NCBI GenBank assembly: GCA_937891735.1
Contig: CALAGR010000348.1
Location: 1 to 42,728, forward strand
Reading direction: 5' to 3'
DNA: 42,728 nt
From: an uncultured Pseudomonadota bacterium
Lineage (GTDB): Bacteria; Myxococcota_A; UBA796; UBA9615
Position 1 is the stretch's first letter; each line of letters starts with the position of its first letter. The position numbers and the translations under genes are program-made. A model generated the notes under the pieces. It was not told the origin of the DNA. It saw only the letters and a program-made list of their open reading frames with translations, and ran no database searches. Of the stretch, positions 23,397 through 34,388 are shown piece after piece.

Positions 23397-25148
23397 GTGG
23401 AAGCCCCCGGTACGCGGAAGCCAGGCGTCGCGATTCGGCCTCGCTGCCGCGTCCCGCCCTGGCTCGCGCTGCTCGGGGCGGCCGTCGCCTGCACTGGGGA
23501 GGAGCCGGTCCCCACCCCGGATCCCCAGGCGGGGTTCGACCTCGGTCCGGAGATCGTCTGCGCGAGTCCCCGGGCTGGATTCGATCGCCTCGTCGAGCAG
23601 GGCGCGGAGCGGGGCCTGGCGCCCGTCGAGGGCTCGCTGTCGAACGAGCCGGGGTGCTGGTCGTTCCCGCCCGGGATCGTCGCCCGGGACATGGACGGTG
23701 ACGGCGACATCGACCTGCTGCTGGGGCGATCAGGCGGGTTCCCCACCCTGTACGTCAACGACGGGAAGGGGGGGCTCACCGAGACCGTGGTTGAGCGCCC
23801 CGAGGACCTGGCCACGCGCTTCGGGCGCCCGATGCTCGGCCTGTCTGCGGTCGATCTCGACGGAGACTCCCTGCCCGAGGTCGCGCTGGTGGCCGAGGGC
23901 CTGGCGTTGCTGTCCTGGAACCTCGGCGAGCACCGGTTCTCGGAGCCCCAGGTGCTCTTCGAGCAGGTGGACTACCCCCGGGACTGCATTCACACGATGA
24001 GCTGGGGCGACGCCGACGGTGACGGCGATCTGGACCTCGCGCTGCCGACCGCCGACCGGCGCCAAACCCCGGCATCGCCCCTGGAGCCGGTCGATCCCGA
24101 CAACACCGCCCCGGATCTGCTGCTCCTGAACGAGGGGGGCGCGTTCACGCCGATGGTGCAGCTGTCCGGGGGGGCGGCCCCCACCCTCTCCCTGTTCGGG
24201 CTGTTCACTGATCGGGACAACGACGGGGACGCCGATCTCCTGATCGGCTCGGACCGGGGTGACTGGTCCGTTCCGCCAACCGCCTTCTATCGAAACGACG
24301 GCCTCGATCCCCAGGGGCTGCCCCTGTACGTGGACGACGCGGCGGTGATCGGGGCTGATCTGGGGATCTCGGCGATGGGCGCGGGGATCTCGGACTTCAA
24401 CGAAGACGGCCTGCTCGACTACTGCCTCACCACCACCGGCGCCCGGCTGATGTGCCTGGCGAGCGATGGAGCAGGCGGGTACTTCGAGTCCGCCGTCGCG
24501 ATGGGGCTCCAGGTGGACCTGTCGGCGAACCCGGACGTCCCGGCCGGCAACCCGCCCAGCGCGTGGACCGGGTGGTCGGTCGTGGTCACGGATCTCGACA
24601 ACGACGGGCTCGTGGACGTGGCCACGGCGGCGGGACAGATCGTCGGCCCGGGCTTTCCCTCTCCGGGGCCGGGCGCCCCCGCGCAGCCCGATGCCCTGTG
24701 GCAGGGCATGGCCTCTGACCGGTTCGAGGAGCGCAGCGTGCAGAGCGGCTTCGCCGATCTCGCCCACCACTACGGCATGGCCGCCGCCGACTTCGAGGGG
24801 GATGGCTACCCGGACCTCGTGATGGCCCCCCTCACGGGGCGCCCGGCGCTCTGGTCCAACCCGTGCGGCGCAGGGGCCTGGCTCGATGTGGAACTGGCCG
24901 GCCCCCCGGGAAACACCGACGGCCTGGGCGCGCACGTCACCCTGGAGGTGGGGGGCCGCACGATCCTCCAGGAGCTGGCTGGCCCGCGCAGCCTCGGACA
25001 AGGTCCTGCGCGGCTGCACTTCGGGCTGGGCGCCGCCGAGGTCGTGGACAGCATCGTCGTCTCCTGGCCCGACGGCGCCCAGAGCCGAGCGGAAGACCTC
25101 CCCGTACGGCGGCTCGTGTCCGTCACGCACCCCGAATTCCTCGACTGA
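23397..25148 (+). CDS. FG-GAP/VCBS-repeat lipoprotein with ASPIC/UnbV domain (copy 3)
   Basis: 583 residues from a GTG 2 bp after the radical SAM stop, with a GAGG about 8 bases upstream. The signal peptide ends in a weaker lipobox (AVAC, Cys32). GPEIVC and GFDRLVEQG match copies 1356 and 10042. FG-GAP loops include DMDGDGDID, DLDGDSLPE, DADGDGDLD, DRDNDGDAD, DFNEDGLLD, DLDNDGLVD and DFEGDGYPD. The ASPIC/UnbV tail has GLGAHVTLEV, SLGQGPARLHFGLG, WPDGAQ and HPEFLD. The paired cysteines DYC and MC and the late NPCG are kept. Probably a lipid-anchored extracytoplasmic propeller working with the linked radical SAM product. Confidence 0.87.
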   Translation: MEAPGTRKPGVAIRPRCRVPPWLALLGAAVACTGEEPVPTPDPQAGFDLGPEIVCASPRAGFDRLVEQGAERGLAPVEGSLSNEPGCWSFPPGIVARDMDGDGDIDLLLGRSGGFPTLYVNDGKGGLTETVVERPEDLATRFGRPMLGLSAVDLDGDSLPEVALVAEGLALLSWNLGEHRFSEPQVLFEQVDYPRDCIHTMSWGDADGDGDLDLALPTADRRQTPASPLEPVDPDNTAPDLLLLNEGGAFTPMVQLSGGAAPTLSLFGLFTDRDNDGDADLLIGSDRGDWSVPPTAFYRNDGLDPQGLPLYVDDAAVIGADLGISAMGAGISDFNEDGLLDYCLTTTGARLMCLASDGAGGYFESAVAMGLQVDLSANPDVPAGNPPSAWTGWSVVVTDLDNDGLVDVATAAGQIVGPGFPSPGPGAPAQPDALWQGMASDRFEERSVQSGFADLAHHYGMAAADFEGDGYPDLVMAPLTGRPALWSNPCGAGAWLDVELAGPPGNTDGLGAHVTLEVGGRTILQELAGPRSLGQGPARLHFGLGAAEVVDSIVVSWPDGAQSRAEDLPVRRLVSVTHPEFLD

Positions 25149-25175
25149 GCGCGGACCCGGGACCAACCGGGCTCA
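25146..25175. terminator. Weak inverted repeat between convergent genes
   Basis: CCCGG (25156-25160) and CCGGG (25167-25171) can pair around a 6-base loop, flanked by TGAG and CTCA arms. It spans the 24-bp gap between two convergent FG-GAP genes. There is no T-run, so an intrinsic bidirectional terminator is only a possibility. Confidence 0.25.
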
Positions 25176-26816
25176 GGGGTGGGCGATCTCGACCGTCTCA
25201 CCGGCCCGAAGATCCCCGACATCGTGCTCACTCCTGGAGCCGTCGGGCCACCAGACCTCGACGAGCTCCGACTGCCGTCCCCCCAGGCCGAACCAGAGGG
25301 TGGGATCCCCGCCGCTGAACGTTCCCCGGCCGCCGGCCATCACGGCCTGCTCGCGCACGAGGTCGCCCGCCGTCAGGCGCACCCGGGCGCCGATCCCGAA
25401 CCGGTTCCGGCTGCCGTCGTCCTTGAGCTGAACGCCGAGGAAGCCGTAGGCGCCCGGTCGCGACAGCAGGATCGCCGGCGGCCCGTCGATCCGGGCGATG
25501 ACGAGATCAGGCGCCCCGTCACCGTCGAGATCACCGCTGGCGGCGCCGCGTGAGCTGCCGTCGGCCGGATCGCCGAGGGGGACGGCAGCCACCTCGAAGC
25601 CCACCAGCGCCTCACCGTCAAACACCGGGTCCAGGAGGCGGTCGGGCTGGAGCTCCAGGTAGGGGACCTGTGCAGAGCCGGGGGGCGAGAGGGGGCCGTA
25701 GGTGATCAGGACGCCCGGATCCCCGTCGCCGTCCAGATCAAAGGGCAGGACCGACCAGGAGATCGCGTCGTTCGTGGTGGGCAACGCCCCGGTCCAGACC
25801 AGGCTGGTGTCGGTCCAGGTCCAGGGGCCGGTGTGCTGGAAGGAGCGATCGGCGCCGATGTTGCTCATCCAGAGGTCATCCCCCTGCACTCCGTCGAGAT
25901 CCGCGACCAGGGCTCCCATCGCGAAGTCCGGGGGCACGACGCCGCTGGTGGAGAGGCGGTCCGTCCAGCGCCAGCCCCCCTCGCTCGGACCGAGGTTCTC
26001 CCACATCGACGACCGCGAGAGCATGGCGAAGTCGTTGAGCTTGAAGAGGTCCGGGTCGCCGTCCTGGTCGATGTCGCGAAAGAGGCAGTGCATCGTGAGC
26101 CCCCCGCCGGGGGTGGTGGCGTAGTCCAGGCCCTCGGTGACGTTGGCGAAGGACGCGCCGTCGTTGCGCCACAGCCGGTCGAGCGCAGGGACTGGCCCGC
26201 TCTCGCCGATGTCCCGGACGTAGGCGCCAACGAAGAGGTCGAGGTCGCCGTCGCTGTCGTAATCGCCCCACGCCGAGCACCCGGCGAAGCCGTCCGAAGG
26301 GGTGAGGCCCATCGCCGCCGTCACGTCGACGAAGCCTCGGTCCCCGGTGTTCCGCAGCAGCCCGAGGGTGCCGACCCCGGCCACGAGCAGATCCAGCAGG
26401 CCGTCCCCGTCGAAGTCGGCGGCGGAGCCCATCTGGTCCAGCAAGTCCGGCCTCTCCATGACCGGGATCGAGCCGGCCATCTCGAAGGTCCCGTCCCCCA
26501 CGCCCCAGTAGAGCTGGTTCGCCCCGGCGATCTGGGGGAAGAACAGGTCCAGGGCCCCGTCGCCGTCGAGGTCGGCATCGACGACCCCCCCGGCGACCTC
26601 GCGCAGATGGTGACGCGCCGCCACCGGGAAGCCCGGGGGAAGCTGCGCCGGCTCGGGATCATGGACGAACCAGACGCCCGACGTGGCCGAGACGTCCAGG
26701 ACGGTCGGCGACGGGGGCGGCGGCGGCGGTTCGGGCTGAGTGCAGCCGGGCAAGAACAACGCGCCGCCGAGCGCGACGAGGAGGCGTGGGTGCCGACGGC
26801 GCGGGTCGCCGCTCAC
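25173..26816 (-). CDS. FG-GAP/VCBS-repeat lipoprotein with ASPIC/UnbV domain (copy 4, divergent)
   Basis: 547 residues from a GTG at 26816 that overlaps the stop of the upstream membrane protein (GTGA). The lipobox FLPGC gives Cys25, followed by a Pro-rich linker. VSATSGVWFVHDP opens the propeller. FG-GAP loops include DADLDGDGALD, DFDGDGLLD, DYDSDGDLD, DIDQDGDPD, DLDGDGDPG and DLDGDGAPD. The C-terminus RFGIGARVRLTAGD, LWFGLG, VWWPDGSRSE and VEIAHP is ASPIC/UnbV. It lacks the GPEIxC opening and Cys pattern of the other three, so it forms a separate subgroup, closer to CRTAC1-like proteins. It converges with copy 3. Confidence 0.86.
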   Translation of the reverse strand: MSGDPRRRHPRLLVALGGALFLPGCTQPEPPPPPPSPTVLDVSATSGVWFVHDPEPAQLPPGFPVAARHHLREVAGGVVDADLDGDGALDLFFPQIAGANQLYWGVGDGTFEMAGSIPVMERPDLLDQMGSAADFDGDGLLDLLVAGVGTLGLLRNTGDRGFVDVTAAMGLTPSDGFAGCSAWGDYDSDGDLDLFVGAYVRDIGESGPVPALDRLWRNDGASFANVTEGLDYATTPGGGLTMHCLFRDIDQDGDPDLFKLNDFAMLSRSSMWENLGPSEGGWRWTDRLSTSGVVPPDFAMGALVADLDGVQGDDLWMSNIGADRSFQHTGPWTWTDTSLVWTGALPTTNDAISWSVLPFDLDGDGDPGVLITYGPLSPPGSAQVPYLELQPDRLLDPVFDGEALVGFEVAAVPLGDPADGSSRGAASGDLDGDGAPDLVIARIDGPPAILLSRPGAYGFLGVQLKDDGSRNRFGIGARVRLTAGDLVREQAVMAGGRGTFSGGDPTLWFGLGGRQSELVEVWWPDGSRSEHDVGDLRAGETVEIAHP

Positions 26817-28873
26817 GGGGGGGTCCCGCGCTGCCTGGACTCCCTCACCGTCTGCTTGAAGACGAAGGTCAGCTTCCGGGTGTCCGCGAGGGCTCCCGGG
26901 GCCAGGACCTCGCCCACCAGGTCGTCGGGGCCCGGGCGCCCATCCCCGTCCCGATCCAGCACGATGCGCACCCACGAGCCCACGGGATAGTCAACGGTGA
27001 CGGTGTGGGGCCACGTGCGGGTGGGATCGCCGGCCCAGAAGAACAGCGGCTCCGACCCGTCCGGCGGCCAGCCATCGGCCACCTCGTCGAAGCCGATGAC
27101 CAGCGGACTCCCGAGGACCTCTCCCTCGAAGCGCTCATCGAGCTGCAGGTCGATCACGGTCAGAGCGCGGGGCTCGCGCGCCTGGTGATCGAGCCGTCGG
27201 AAGCCCAGGGGCAGCGAGCGGAACCGGGCCGGAGATCCCCAGGCCCGGCAAGTCCGGCTGGTCTCCGTGAAGGAGTCCAGCGGCCACTCGAAGGTACGCA
27301 AGGCGAACTCCCCTTCGCGCCAGCGCTGGCTGAAGCGGCAGCCGTCTTCGAGGAGCTGGGCGTCCGAGTCGTCGAGGATCTTCGCGAGCTCGCCGAGGCT
27401 CGCCTCCGCCTCCCAGGACAGCGGCAGCGAGTGATCGCACGCGAAGAACCCGAGCCCGAAGAGGTACGGCTCCCGCAGGTCCGGGGGCACGGCCGGGAGC
27501 TCCGACAGGACGCGGCTGGCCCCCGCCTCGTGGTAGTCGATCACGTAGTCGAACCCGGCGGCGAGGGCCAGGGTCTTCGCCTTTCCGCTCTCCAGCACCG
27601 CGAGCCGGTCGATGTCCTGTCCCGGCCGGCGGCACTTGGGGATATCCCGATCGATGATCCGGCCCAGCGCCGAGGCGAGTTGCACGCGGGACGTGATGCC
27701 CATGCGGCAGTAGTCGATGGAGCCGAAGGAGGTGATCGTGCCCGCCACCAACAAGGCCGCACAGACGGCCGCCGCGTAGCGCCGCGCGGGGGCGAAGCGC
27801 CGGCCCAGGCCCTCGGGGCCCGCCGTCAGGAACATCGCCATCAGCGCCGACCAGGCGGGCCAGAACATCGTGTGATGCCTGAACCGGTCGCCCAGAGGAC
27901 CGGGCACCTCGGCCACCTGGTGAGCGCAGACGGCGACCCAGAGGGGCACCAAGATGGCCTGGGCCACAAGGACCGCCAGGACCGGGTCCCGGTCGCGGCG
28001 CAGGCGGGCCACCCCCCAGATGATCGGAGCCAGGAACGCCAGCTCGGTCACGTAGCCCGTCCACCGCACGCCGTGGATGCCGAGCCAGTCCGCGAGGTCC
28101 ACGGCGACCAACAGCAGGATCCGCCAGACGGCGTCCATGCCGGTACGCAGGTAGGGCACCCCGGTCAAACAGTCCTGGGTGGTCAAGACGACGGTCAACA
28201 GGAACGCGCCAACGAGCGCGCCCCCGAGCAGCCAGGGCAGGTCCCGTCGCAGCATGGGAAGCCCCATCCACACGAGCAGCGCCCCGACGGTCGCCAGCAC
28301 GCCAGGCGAGAAGCCCGCCAGGAACGGGACGATCAGAGGCGGCAGGGCCCCGAAGAGGACGACCTCCGGGCGGGACATCTGCGGGAGTCTGATGCCGAAC
28401 CGGCGGACCGCCAGCATCAACAGGCCGTAGGGCAACAGGAGCTGGGTGAAGCCCCCGTGGGGGACGAGGTGCACCTCCGTGGCGACCGCGTTGCCGAAGG
28501 CGATCAGCGCGACCGCGACGAGGCCCGTCCGGCCGGCGCCGAGGCTTCGGTCGATGCACCACAGCCCCAGGAGGCTCCAGACGACCCCGGCGAGCTTGAT
28601 CGACAGGTAGACCGGGCCGAACACGGCCAGGAACGGCAGCGCGAGCAGGTACAGGCCGATCGAGTTGAACTGCTCCCACCAAAAGGGGATGTCGATGAGC
28701 AGGGACAGGCTGGGGTCATCCCACATCTCAGCGATGCGCTGGAACGACGGGGTGGCCTCCAGCGACGCGACCATCAGCTCGCGGGTCAGCGCATCCAGGA
28801 TCGCGTAGACCGCGTAGAGGCCGTAGATCAGCACCCTCAGCTGACGTCCGCGGTCCGTGGGGCCGGCCTTCAC
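26813..28873 (-). CDS. Large polytopic membrane protein with C-terminal soluble domain
   Basis: 686 residues from a GTG at 28873. About 12-13 hydrophobic segments fill residues 12-400 (for example LYLLALPFLAVF, LLGGALVGAFLLTVVL, LAVLVAQAILVPLWVAV). They are followed by some 280 soluble residues including an FFWAGDP stretch and an Asp-rich DRDGDGRPGPDD loop. An acidic residue-rich loop after the first segment (EMWDDPS) recalls GT-C glycosyltransferases, whose catalytic Asp sits there, but I see no decisive family motif. Its stop overlaps the FG-GAP gene start, so the pair is translationally coupled and the proteins may act together at the membrane. Function unknown. Confidence 0.75.
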   Translation of the reverse strand: MKAGPTDRGRQLRVLIYGLYAVYAILDALTRELMVASLEATPSFQRIAEMWDDPSLSLLIDIPFWWEQFNSIGLYLLALPFLAVFGPVYLSIKLAGVVWSLLGLWCIDRSLGAGRTGLVAVALIAFGNAVATEVHLVPHGGFTQLLLPYGLLMLAVRRFGIRLPQMSRPEVVLFGALPPLIVPFLAGFSPGVLATVGALLVWMGLPMLRRDLPWLLGGALVGAFLLTVVLTTQDCLTGVPYLRTGMDAVWRILLLVAVDLADWLGIHGVRWTGYVTELAFLAPIIWGVARLRRDRDPVLAVLVAQAILVPLWVAVCAHQVAEVPGPLGDRFRHHTMFWPAWSALMAMFLTAGPEGLGRRFAPARRYAAAVCAALLVAGTITSFGSIDYCRMGITSRVQLASALGRIIDRDIPKCRRPGQDIDRLAVLESGKAKTLALAAGFDYVIDYHEAGASRVLSELPAVPPDLREPYLFGLGFFACDHSLPLSWEAEASLGELAKILDDSDAQLLEDGCRFSQRWREGEFALRTFEWPLDSFTETSRTCRAWGSPARFRSLPLGFRRLDHQAREPRALTVIDLQLDERFEGEVLGSPLVIGFDEVADGWPPDGSEPLFFWAGDPTRTWPHTVTVDYPVGSWVRIVLDRDGDGRPGPDDLVGEVLAPGALADTRKLTFVFKQTVRESRQRGTPP

Positions 28874-28896
28874 TCGCTTGCCGCAGTCATTGGGGG

Positions 28897-28902
28897 ATTG
28901 TA
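28897..28902 (-). promoter_or_regulatory. Putative -10 element of the membrane protein gene
   Basis: TACAAT on the minus strand, five of six matches to the -10 consensus, lies 24 bases upstream of the GTG at 28873. No matching -35 was seen. Confidence 0.35.
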
Positions 28903-28938
28903 GTCCGCGGCTCTCCCAACGCGCTCGCAGCCCGCTCG

Positions 28939-30003
28939 TCAGCGCGGAAGCGACCCGGCCTCTTGCAGGCGGGCGAGGAGCGCCTCGGCGATGAGCTCGT
29001 GTCCCGACGCGTTGGCGTGGGAGTCGTCGGCGAAGTGGGCCCCGGCGCCCGGTCCCATCGCCTCGAACAGGGCACAGACGTCCAGGAGGGGCTCGAAGCC
29101 ATCGGCGCGGAAGACGCAGGACGCCATGCCGTCCCGCCGGCTGGGCACGCGCACCTGGGAGACGTAGAGCACGTCGAATCCGTGCGCGGCGCCGAGCTCC
29201 CCCACGGCCCGGAGGTTGGCGTCACGTCGTTCCGGCGGCACGCGCACCCCGCCCTCACCGCTCCTCCCCACGACCGGCCCCAGCTGTCGCCGCAGCAGGC
29301 GATAGACCCGGCTGAAGCCGACGATCCAGAGGACCGCCGCTGTCGGGCGCGACATCATCTGGACCTCGTCGTCGGGCCGGGCGTACTCGACGGTCAGGGG
29401 GATCGCGTCGTTCAGGCCGAGATCGAAGACCACGACGTCGGGGGAGAACGCCAGCCCGTGGTGGATGAGGTACTGCAGGGCCTGGAAGCTGGTGTGGCCG
29501 GGGGAGGCGGCGTTGAGCACCTGCCACCCGTCGGGCGCGATGGCGTCGAGCAGGACCTGGAGTCGCGCCGAGTAGGTCTCGTCGTCGGCCGCCCACATCC
29601 CGAACGCCTGGGAGCCGCCCAGCACCATCACCCGCCGCACCCCCGGGGGTTTGGCCAGGGTCATCGACGGGCTCCGGTGGCCGTGCTCGTTGACGACCAC
29701 GGGCTTGTTCCCCCAGGTCGGCTCGGACAGCCCGTAGCGGAAGCCCGGACGGGTGCGCCAGAGGCAGTCGGGATCGCCTACGAAGAACCCCGCGGCCAGG
29801 GCGAAGCGCGTCATCGAGACCCAGTTGGGGGCCCGCGCGTAGGCGGCGGACGTCGGGCGCTCGGCGGCCTCGAGGCGGGCCAGGGTCCAGCCCGCGCCCG
29901 CTTCCAGCAGGAGCCAGGCGAGCCCGAAGGCGCACCCCGCGAACAGGACGCGTCGGGTACGCGAGCGTCGACGCGGAGGGACGACCAGGCGGGGCGGGGA
30001 CAT
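28939..30003 (-). CDS. SGNH/GDSL-family hydrolase with N-terminal membrane anchor
   Basis: 354 residues. A basic N-terminus and one transmembrane helix (VLFAGCAFGLAWLLLE) tether the domain outside the cytoplasm. The SGNH blocks are present: VLGGSQAFG with nucleophile Ser131, GLND with Asn198, and DDSHANASGHEL with the Asp326-x-x-His329 pair. Such enzymes remove or transfer O-acyl groups on glycans and lipids, so an acyl esterase or transferase acting on the surface glycan is plausible. It starts 45 bp after the class V aminotransferase gene on the same strand and is followed by the membrane protein gene after 65 bp. A -10-like TACCAT sits 12 bases before the ATG. Confidence 0.85.
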   Translation of the reverse strand: MSPPRLVVPPRRRSRTRRVLFAGCAFGLAWLLLEAGAGWTLARLEAAERPTSAAYARAPNWVSMTRFALAAGFFVGDPDCLWRTRPGFRYGLSEPTWGNKPVVVNEHGHRSPSMTLAKPPGVRRVMVLGGSQAFGMWAADDETYSARLQVLLDAIAPDGWQVLNAASPGHTSFQALQYLIHHGLAFSPDVVVFDLGLNDAIPLTVEYARPDDEVQMMSRPTAAVLWIVGFSRVYRLLRRQLGPVVGRSGEGGVRVPPERRDANLRAVGELGAAHGFDVLYVSQVRVPSRRDGMASCVFRADGFEPLLDVCALFEAMGPGAGAHFADDSHANASGHELIAEALLARLQEAGSLPR

Positions 30004-30009
30004 CGATGG

Positions 30010-30018
30010 ATGGTAGCA
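30010..30018 (-). promoter_or_regulatory. Putative leaderless promoter element of the SGNH gene
   Basis: On the minus strand TGCTACCAT ends 6 bases before the ATG at 30003, giving an extended -10-like element starting 12 bases upstream of the -10-proximal start codon. There is no visible Shine-Dalgarno and no clear -35. Confidence 0.3.
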
Positions 30019-30048
30019 GCGGCCGCGGCGTCCCCCGGACCGGGGGCC

Positions 30049-31230
30049 TCAGGCGCGAAGGGCGGCCAGGGCCTCGTCCACAGCGGCCAGCACGAGGGGC
30101 ACCTCGTCCAGGGCGTTCGGCCAGTGGGGCGCGATCCGCAGCCACCCGTCGGGGGTCGACAGCGCGAGCCCCCGCTCCCGGAGCGCCCCGGCGAGGCTCG
30201 GCACGTCGATGTCGTCGGGGGGAGCAAGCGCCAGGATCGACGACCGCCCCTCCGGGAAGGCGGCGCGAGCGCTGGTGAACCCCCGGGCCGTCAGCCCCTG
30301 CTCCAGGGCCCCGATCCAGGCGCCGATGTGCCGTTCGATGGCCTCGGGCCCGAGCGCCCGCAGCAGTCCGCAGGCGGAGCCGAGCATCGCGTGGCCCACC
30401 GCGTTCCACACACCGGCCTCCAGCATCGCCGGACCGGTCTCGAGGGGCTGGTCGTAGCTGAGCCGCCCGGCGACGCCGCCGAGGAAGCGCAGCGGATCGC
30501 GGTGCGAGAGCCAGCTGCTGAGCCGTGGTCGCAGCTGCCCCCAGTCCCGTGCCCACAGCACCCCCGTGCCCATCGTGGCCATCAGCCACTTGTGCCCGCC
30601 TGAGGCCAGGTAGTCGATCCCGAGAGCGTGCACATCCAACGGCAGCGCTCCCAGCGCCTGGATCCCATCGACGAAGAGCTGCGCGCCGTGCCGACGACAG
30701 AGCGCTCCCAGCTCCCCCAGCGGCATCCGGAGGCCGGTCTGGAACTGGACCGCGCTCACCGCCACCAGGCGCAGGCCGCGCACCAGCTCGGCCTCGACCG
30801 CGGCCAGGCCGCGCCCCGGATCGACGGCGAAGGAGGAGCAGGGGACCCAGCGCAGCTCGAGCCCGAAGTGCTCGGCGGCGCGCTGCCAGGGGGTGACGTT
30901 CGCCGGGAACTCGCCCTCAAAGAGCAGCACACGGTCCCCGGCGCGCCAATCGAGGCACCAGGCGACAGCGATGACGCCCTGGGAGGTGTTGCCCAGCAAG
31001 GCCAGATCCTGTCCTCGCGCACCCATCAAGGCGCCCGCTGCGTCGCGGGCCGCCTCGGTGACAGGCAACAGCTCGGGGATGGCCGCGGTGCCCCGACGCG
31101 CGATTCGCTCGAGCGCGGCACGGCCGGCGGCGAGCACCGGCGCAGGGGTCGGGCCGATGGCCGCGTGGTCAAGGTAGAGGGGGACCTCCAGATCTGGAAG
31201 GAGGCTGCGATCGCCCAGGCGCGGCGTCAT
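30049..31230 (-). CDS. Class V PLP-dependent aminotransferase
   Basis: 393 residues of the cysteine desulfurase/serine-pyruvate aminotransferase fold. YLDHAAIGPTP is the N-terminal substrate loop and LLGNTSQGV the phosphate-binding region. FVDGIQALGALPLDV holds Asp188, which contacts the PLP ring nitrogen. SGGHKWLMATMGTGVLW has the Schiff-base Lys214. The C-terminal RIAPHWPN with a preceding STPDGW supplies the carboxylate-binding Arg. No mobile Cys loop of a true desulfurase is evident, so an epimerase, lyase or aminotransferase of the isopenicillin N epimerase-like subgroup fits better. The ATG overlaps the stop of a tiny upstream reading frame. Confidence 0.86.
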   Translation of the reverse strand: MTPRLGDRSLLPDLEVPLYLDHAAIGPTPAPVLAAGRAALERIARRGTAAIPELLPVTEAARDAAGALMGARGQDLALLGNTSQGVIAVAWCLDWRAGDRVLLFEGEFPANVTPWQRAAEHFGLELRWVPCSSFAVDPGRGLAAVEAELVRGLRLVAVSAVQFQTGLRMPLGELGALCRRHGAQLFVDGIQALGALPLDVHALGIDYLASGGHKWLMATMGTGVLWARDWGQLRPRLSSWLSHRDPLRFLGGVAGRLSYDQPLETGPAMLEAGVWNAVGHAMLGSACGLLRALGPEAIERHIGAWIGALEQGLTARGFTSARAAFPEGRSSILALAPPDDIDVPSLAGALRERGLALSTPDGWLRIAPHWPNALDEVPLVLAAVDEALAALRA

Positions 31231-31289
31231 GAGGGGGGCATGGGGCAGGTGATCGGCAGGGAGGCGAGGAGCAACACGAGATAGCGCAT
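31227..31289 (-). CDS. Possible 20-residue hydrophobic leader peptide
   Basis: A short frame from an ATG at 31289 encodes a peptide with a Leu-rich core (MRYLVLLLASLPITC) and a Pro-rich end. Its TGA overlaps the ATG of the aminotransferase (ATGA). A GGAG lies only 2 bases before its start, closer than usual. It could be a membrane microprotein, a coupling or leader peptide, or a chance frame. Nothing in it is recognisable. Confidence 0.25.
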   Translation of the reverse strand: MRYLVLLLASLPITCPMPPS

Positions 31290-31333
31290 GACTCCAGTGT
31301 GCCCGCTGATCACCCCCGCGCAGTGATCGCCGC

Positions 31334-31930
31334 TCAGCGCCCGTCGAAGTACGCCTTGACCGCGGGGTGCGCGCCGACCGCGGCGTACAGCGCGCCGATG
31401 GCCGGAAACGCGTCGAACAGCGAGGCCGGGATGTGGTCGTAGCCGCCCGCGAGGTAGGCCCTCAGGATCGTGTACAGCTTCAGATCGACGACGTTGAGCG
31501 CGTCCCCTTCGACGAACGGTCCGGCGATCTGCTCGGAGACGCTGGTCGCCCAGCGGGTGAGCCACCCGGCGGCGAACTCCTCGCGCTGGGTCTTCTTGTC
31601 TTCGTCGGAGAGCCCCGTGCCGGGCACCTTGTGGCGAAGGTCCTCCACGGACTGCATCAGGGCGTCGTGCCTGGCCGCGGTCCACGGATCCGACGGGTGC
31701 AGGCCGTGGGTGGCGCCGACGTACCGCAGGATCGCGTTGGACTGGGCCAGGACCCGGCCGTCCTCCTCCAGCACCGGCAGCGCGCCGAACGGCACGGTGG
31801 GCTTCAGCGCCATCCACTGGGCACGGTTGAGCCGACGATCCTCGAAGGGCACGCCAGCCACGGTCAGCGCGAGGCGGCACTCGAGGCCGCGGGATCCGTC
31901 GAAGTCGAAGTAGGTGAGGCTCGTGGACAT
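31334..31930 (-). CDS. Glutathione S-transferase family protein
   Basis: 198 residues. The N-terminal thioredoxin-like half starts SLTYFDFDGSRG, has FGALPVLEEDG with the cis-Pro, and QSNAILRY, which stands for the ESxAI glutathione-binding motif. The helical C-terminal half has NVVDLKLYTILRAY, matching the buried Asp cap of helix 6 in GSTs. A GGAG sits 6 bases upstream of the ATG. It is close to sigma-class-like GSTs in layout. It conjugates or reduces electrophiles with glutathione, though the exact substrate is unknown. Not obviously part of the neighbouring glycan genes. Confidence 0.88.
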   Translation of the reverse strand: MSTSLTYFDFDGSRGLECRLALTVAGVPFEDRRLNRAQWMALKPTVPFGALPVLEEDGRVLAQSNAILRYVGATHGLHPSDPWTAARHDALMQSVEDLRHKVPGTGLSDEDKKTQREEFAAGWLTRWATSVSEQIAGPFVEGDALNVVDLKLYTILRAYLAGGYDHIPASLFDAFPAIGALYAAVGAHPAVKAYFDGR

Positions 31931-32009
31931 GGTGTCTCCAGGTGGGGCGCGGACCGTAACAGGAGGCCCGCTGAACCTCCCCTGCCCAGATGGCGGGGTG
32001 ACCGGCCGG

Positions 32010-34379
<2,370 letters not shown>

Positions 34380-34388
34380 CTGGGGGGT

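Noticed and set aside
26786..28903. A 705-codon plus-strand open frame opposite the membrane protein gene
   Set aside because: The composition is Arg/Gln/Gly-rich with no domain, while the minus strand gives coherent membrane helices.
307..31289. Prophage, transposon or integrative element around the locus
   Set aside because: I found no transposase, integrase, terminal repeats or tRNA-adjacent site in the window.
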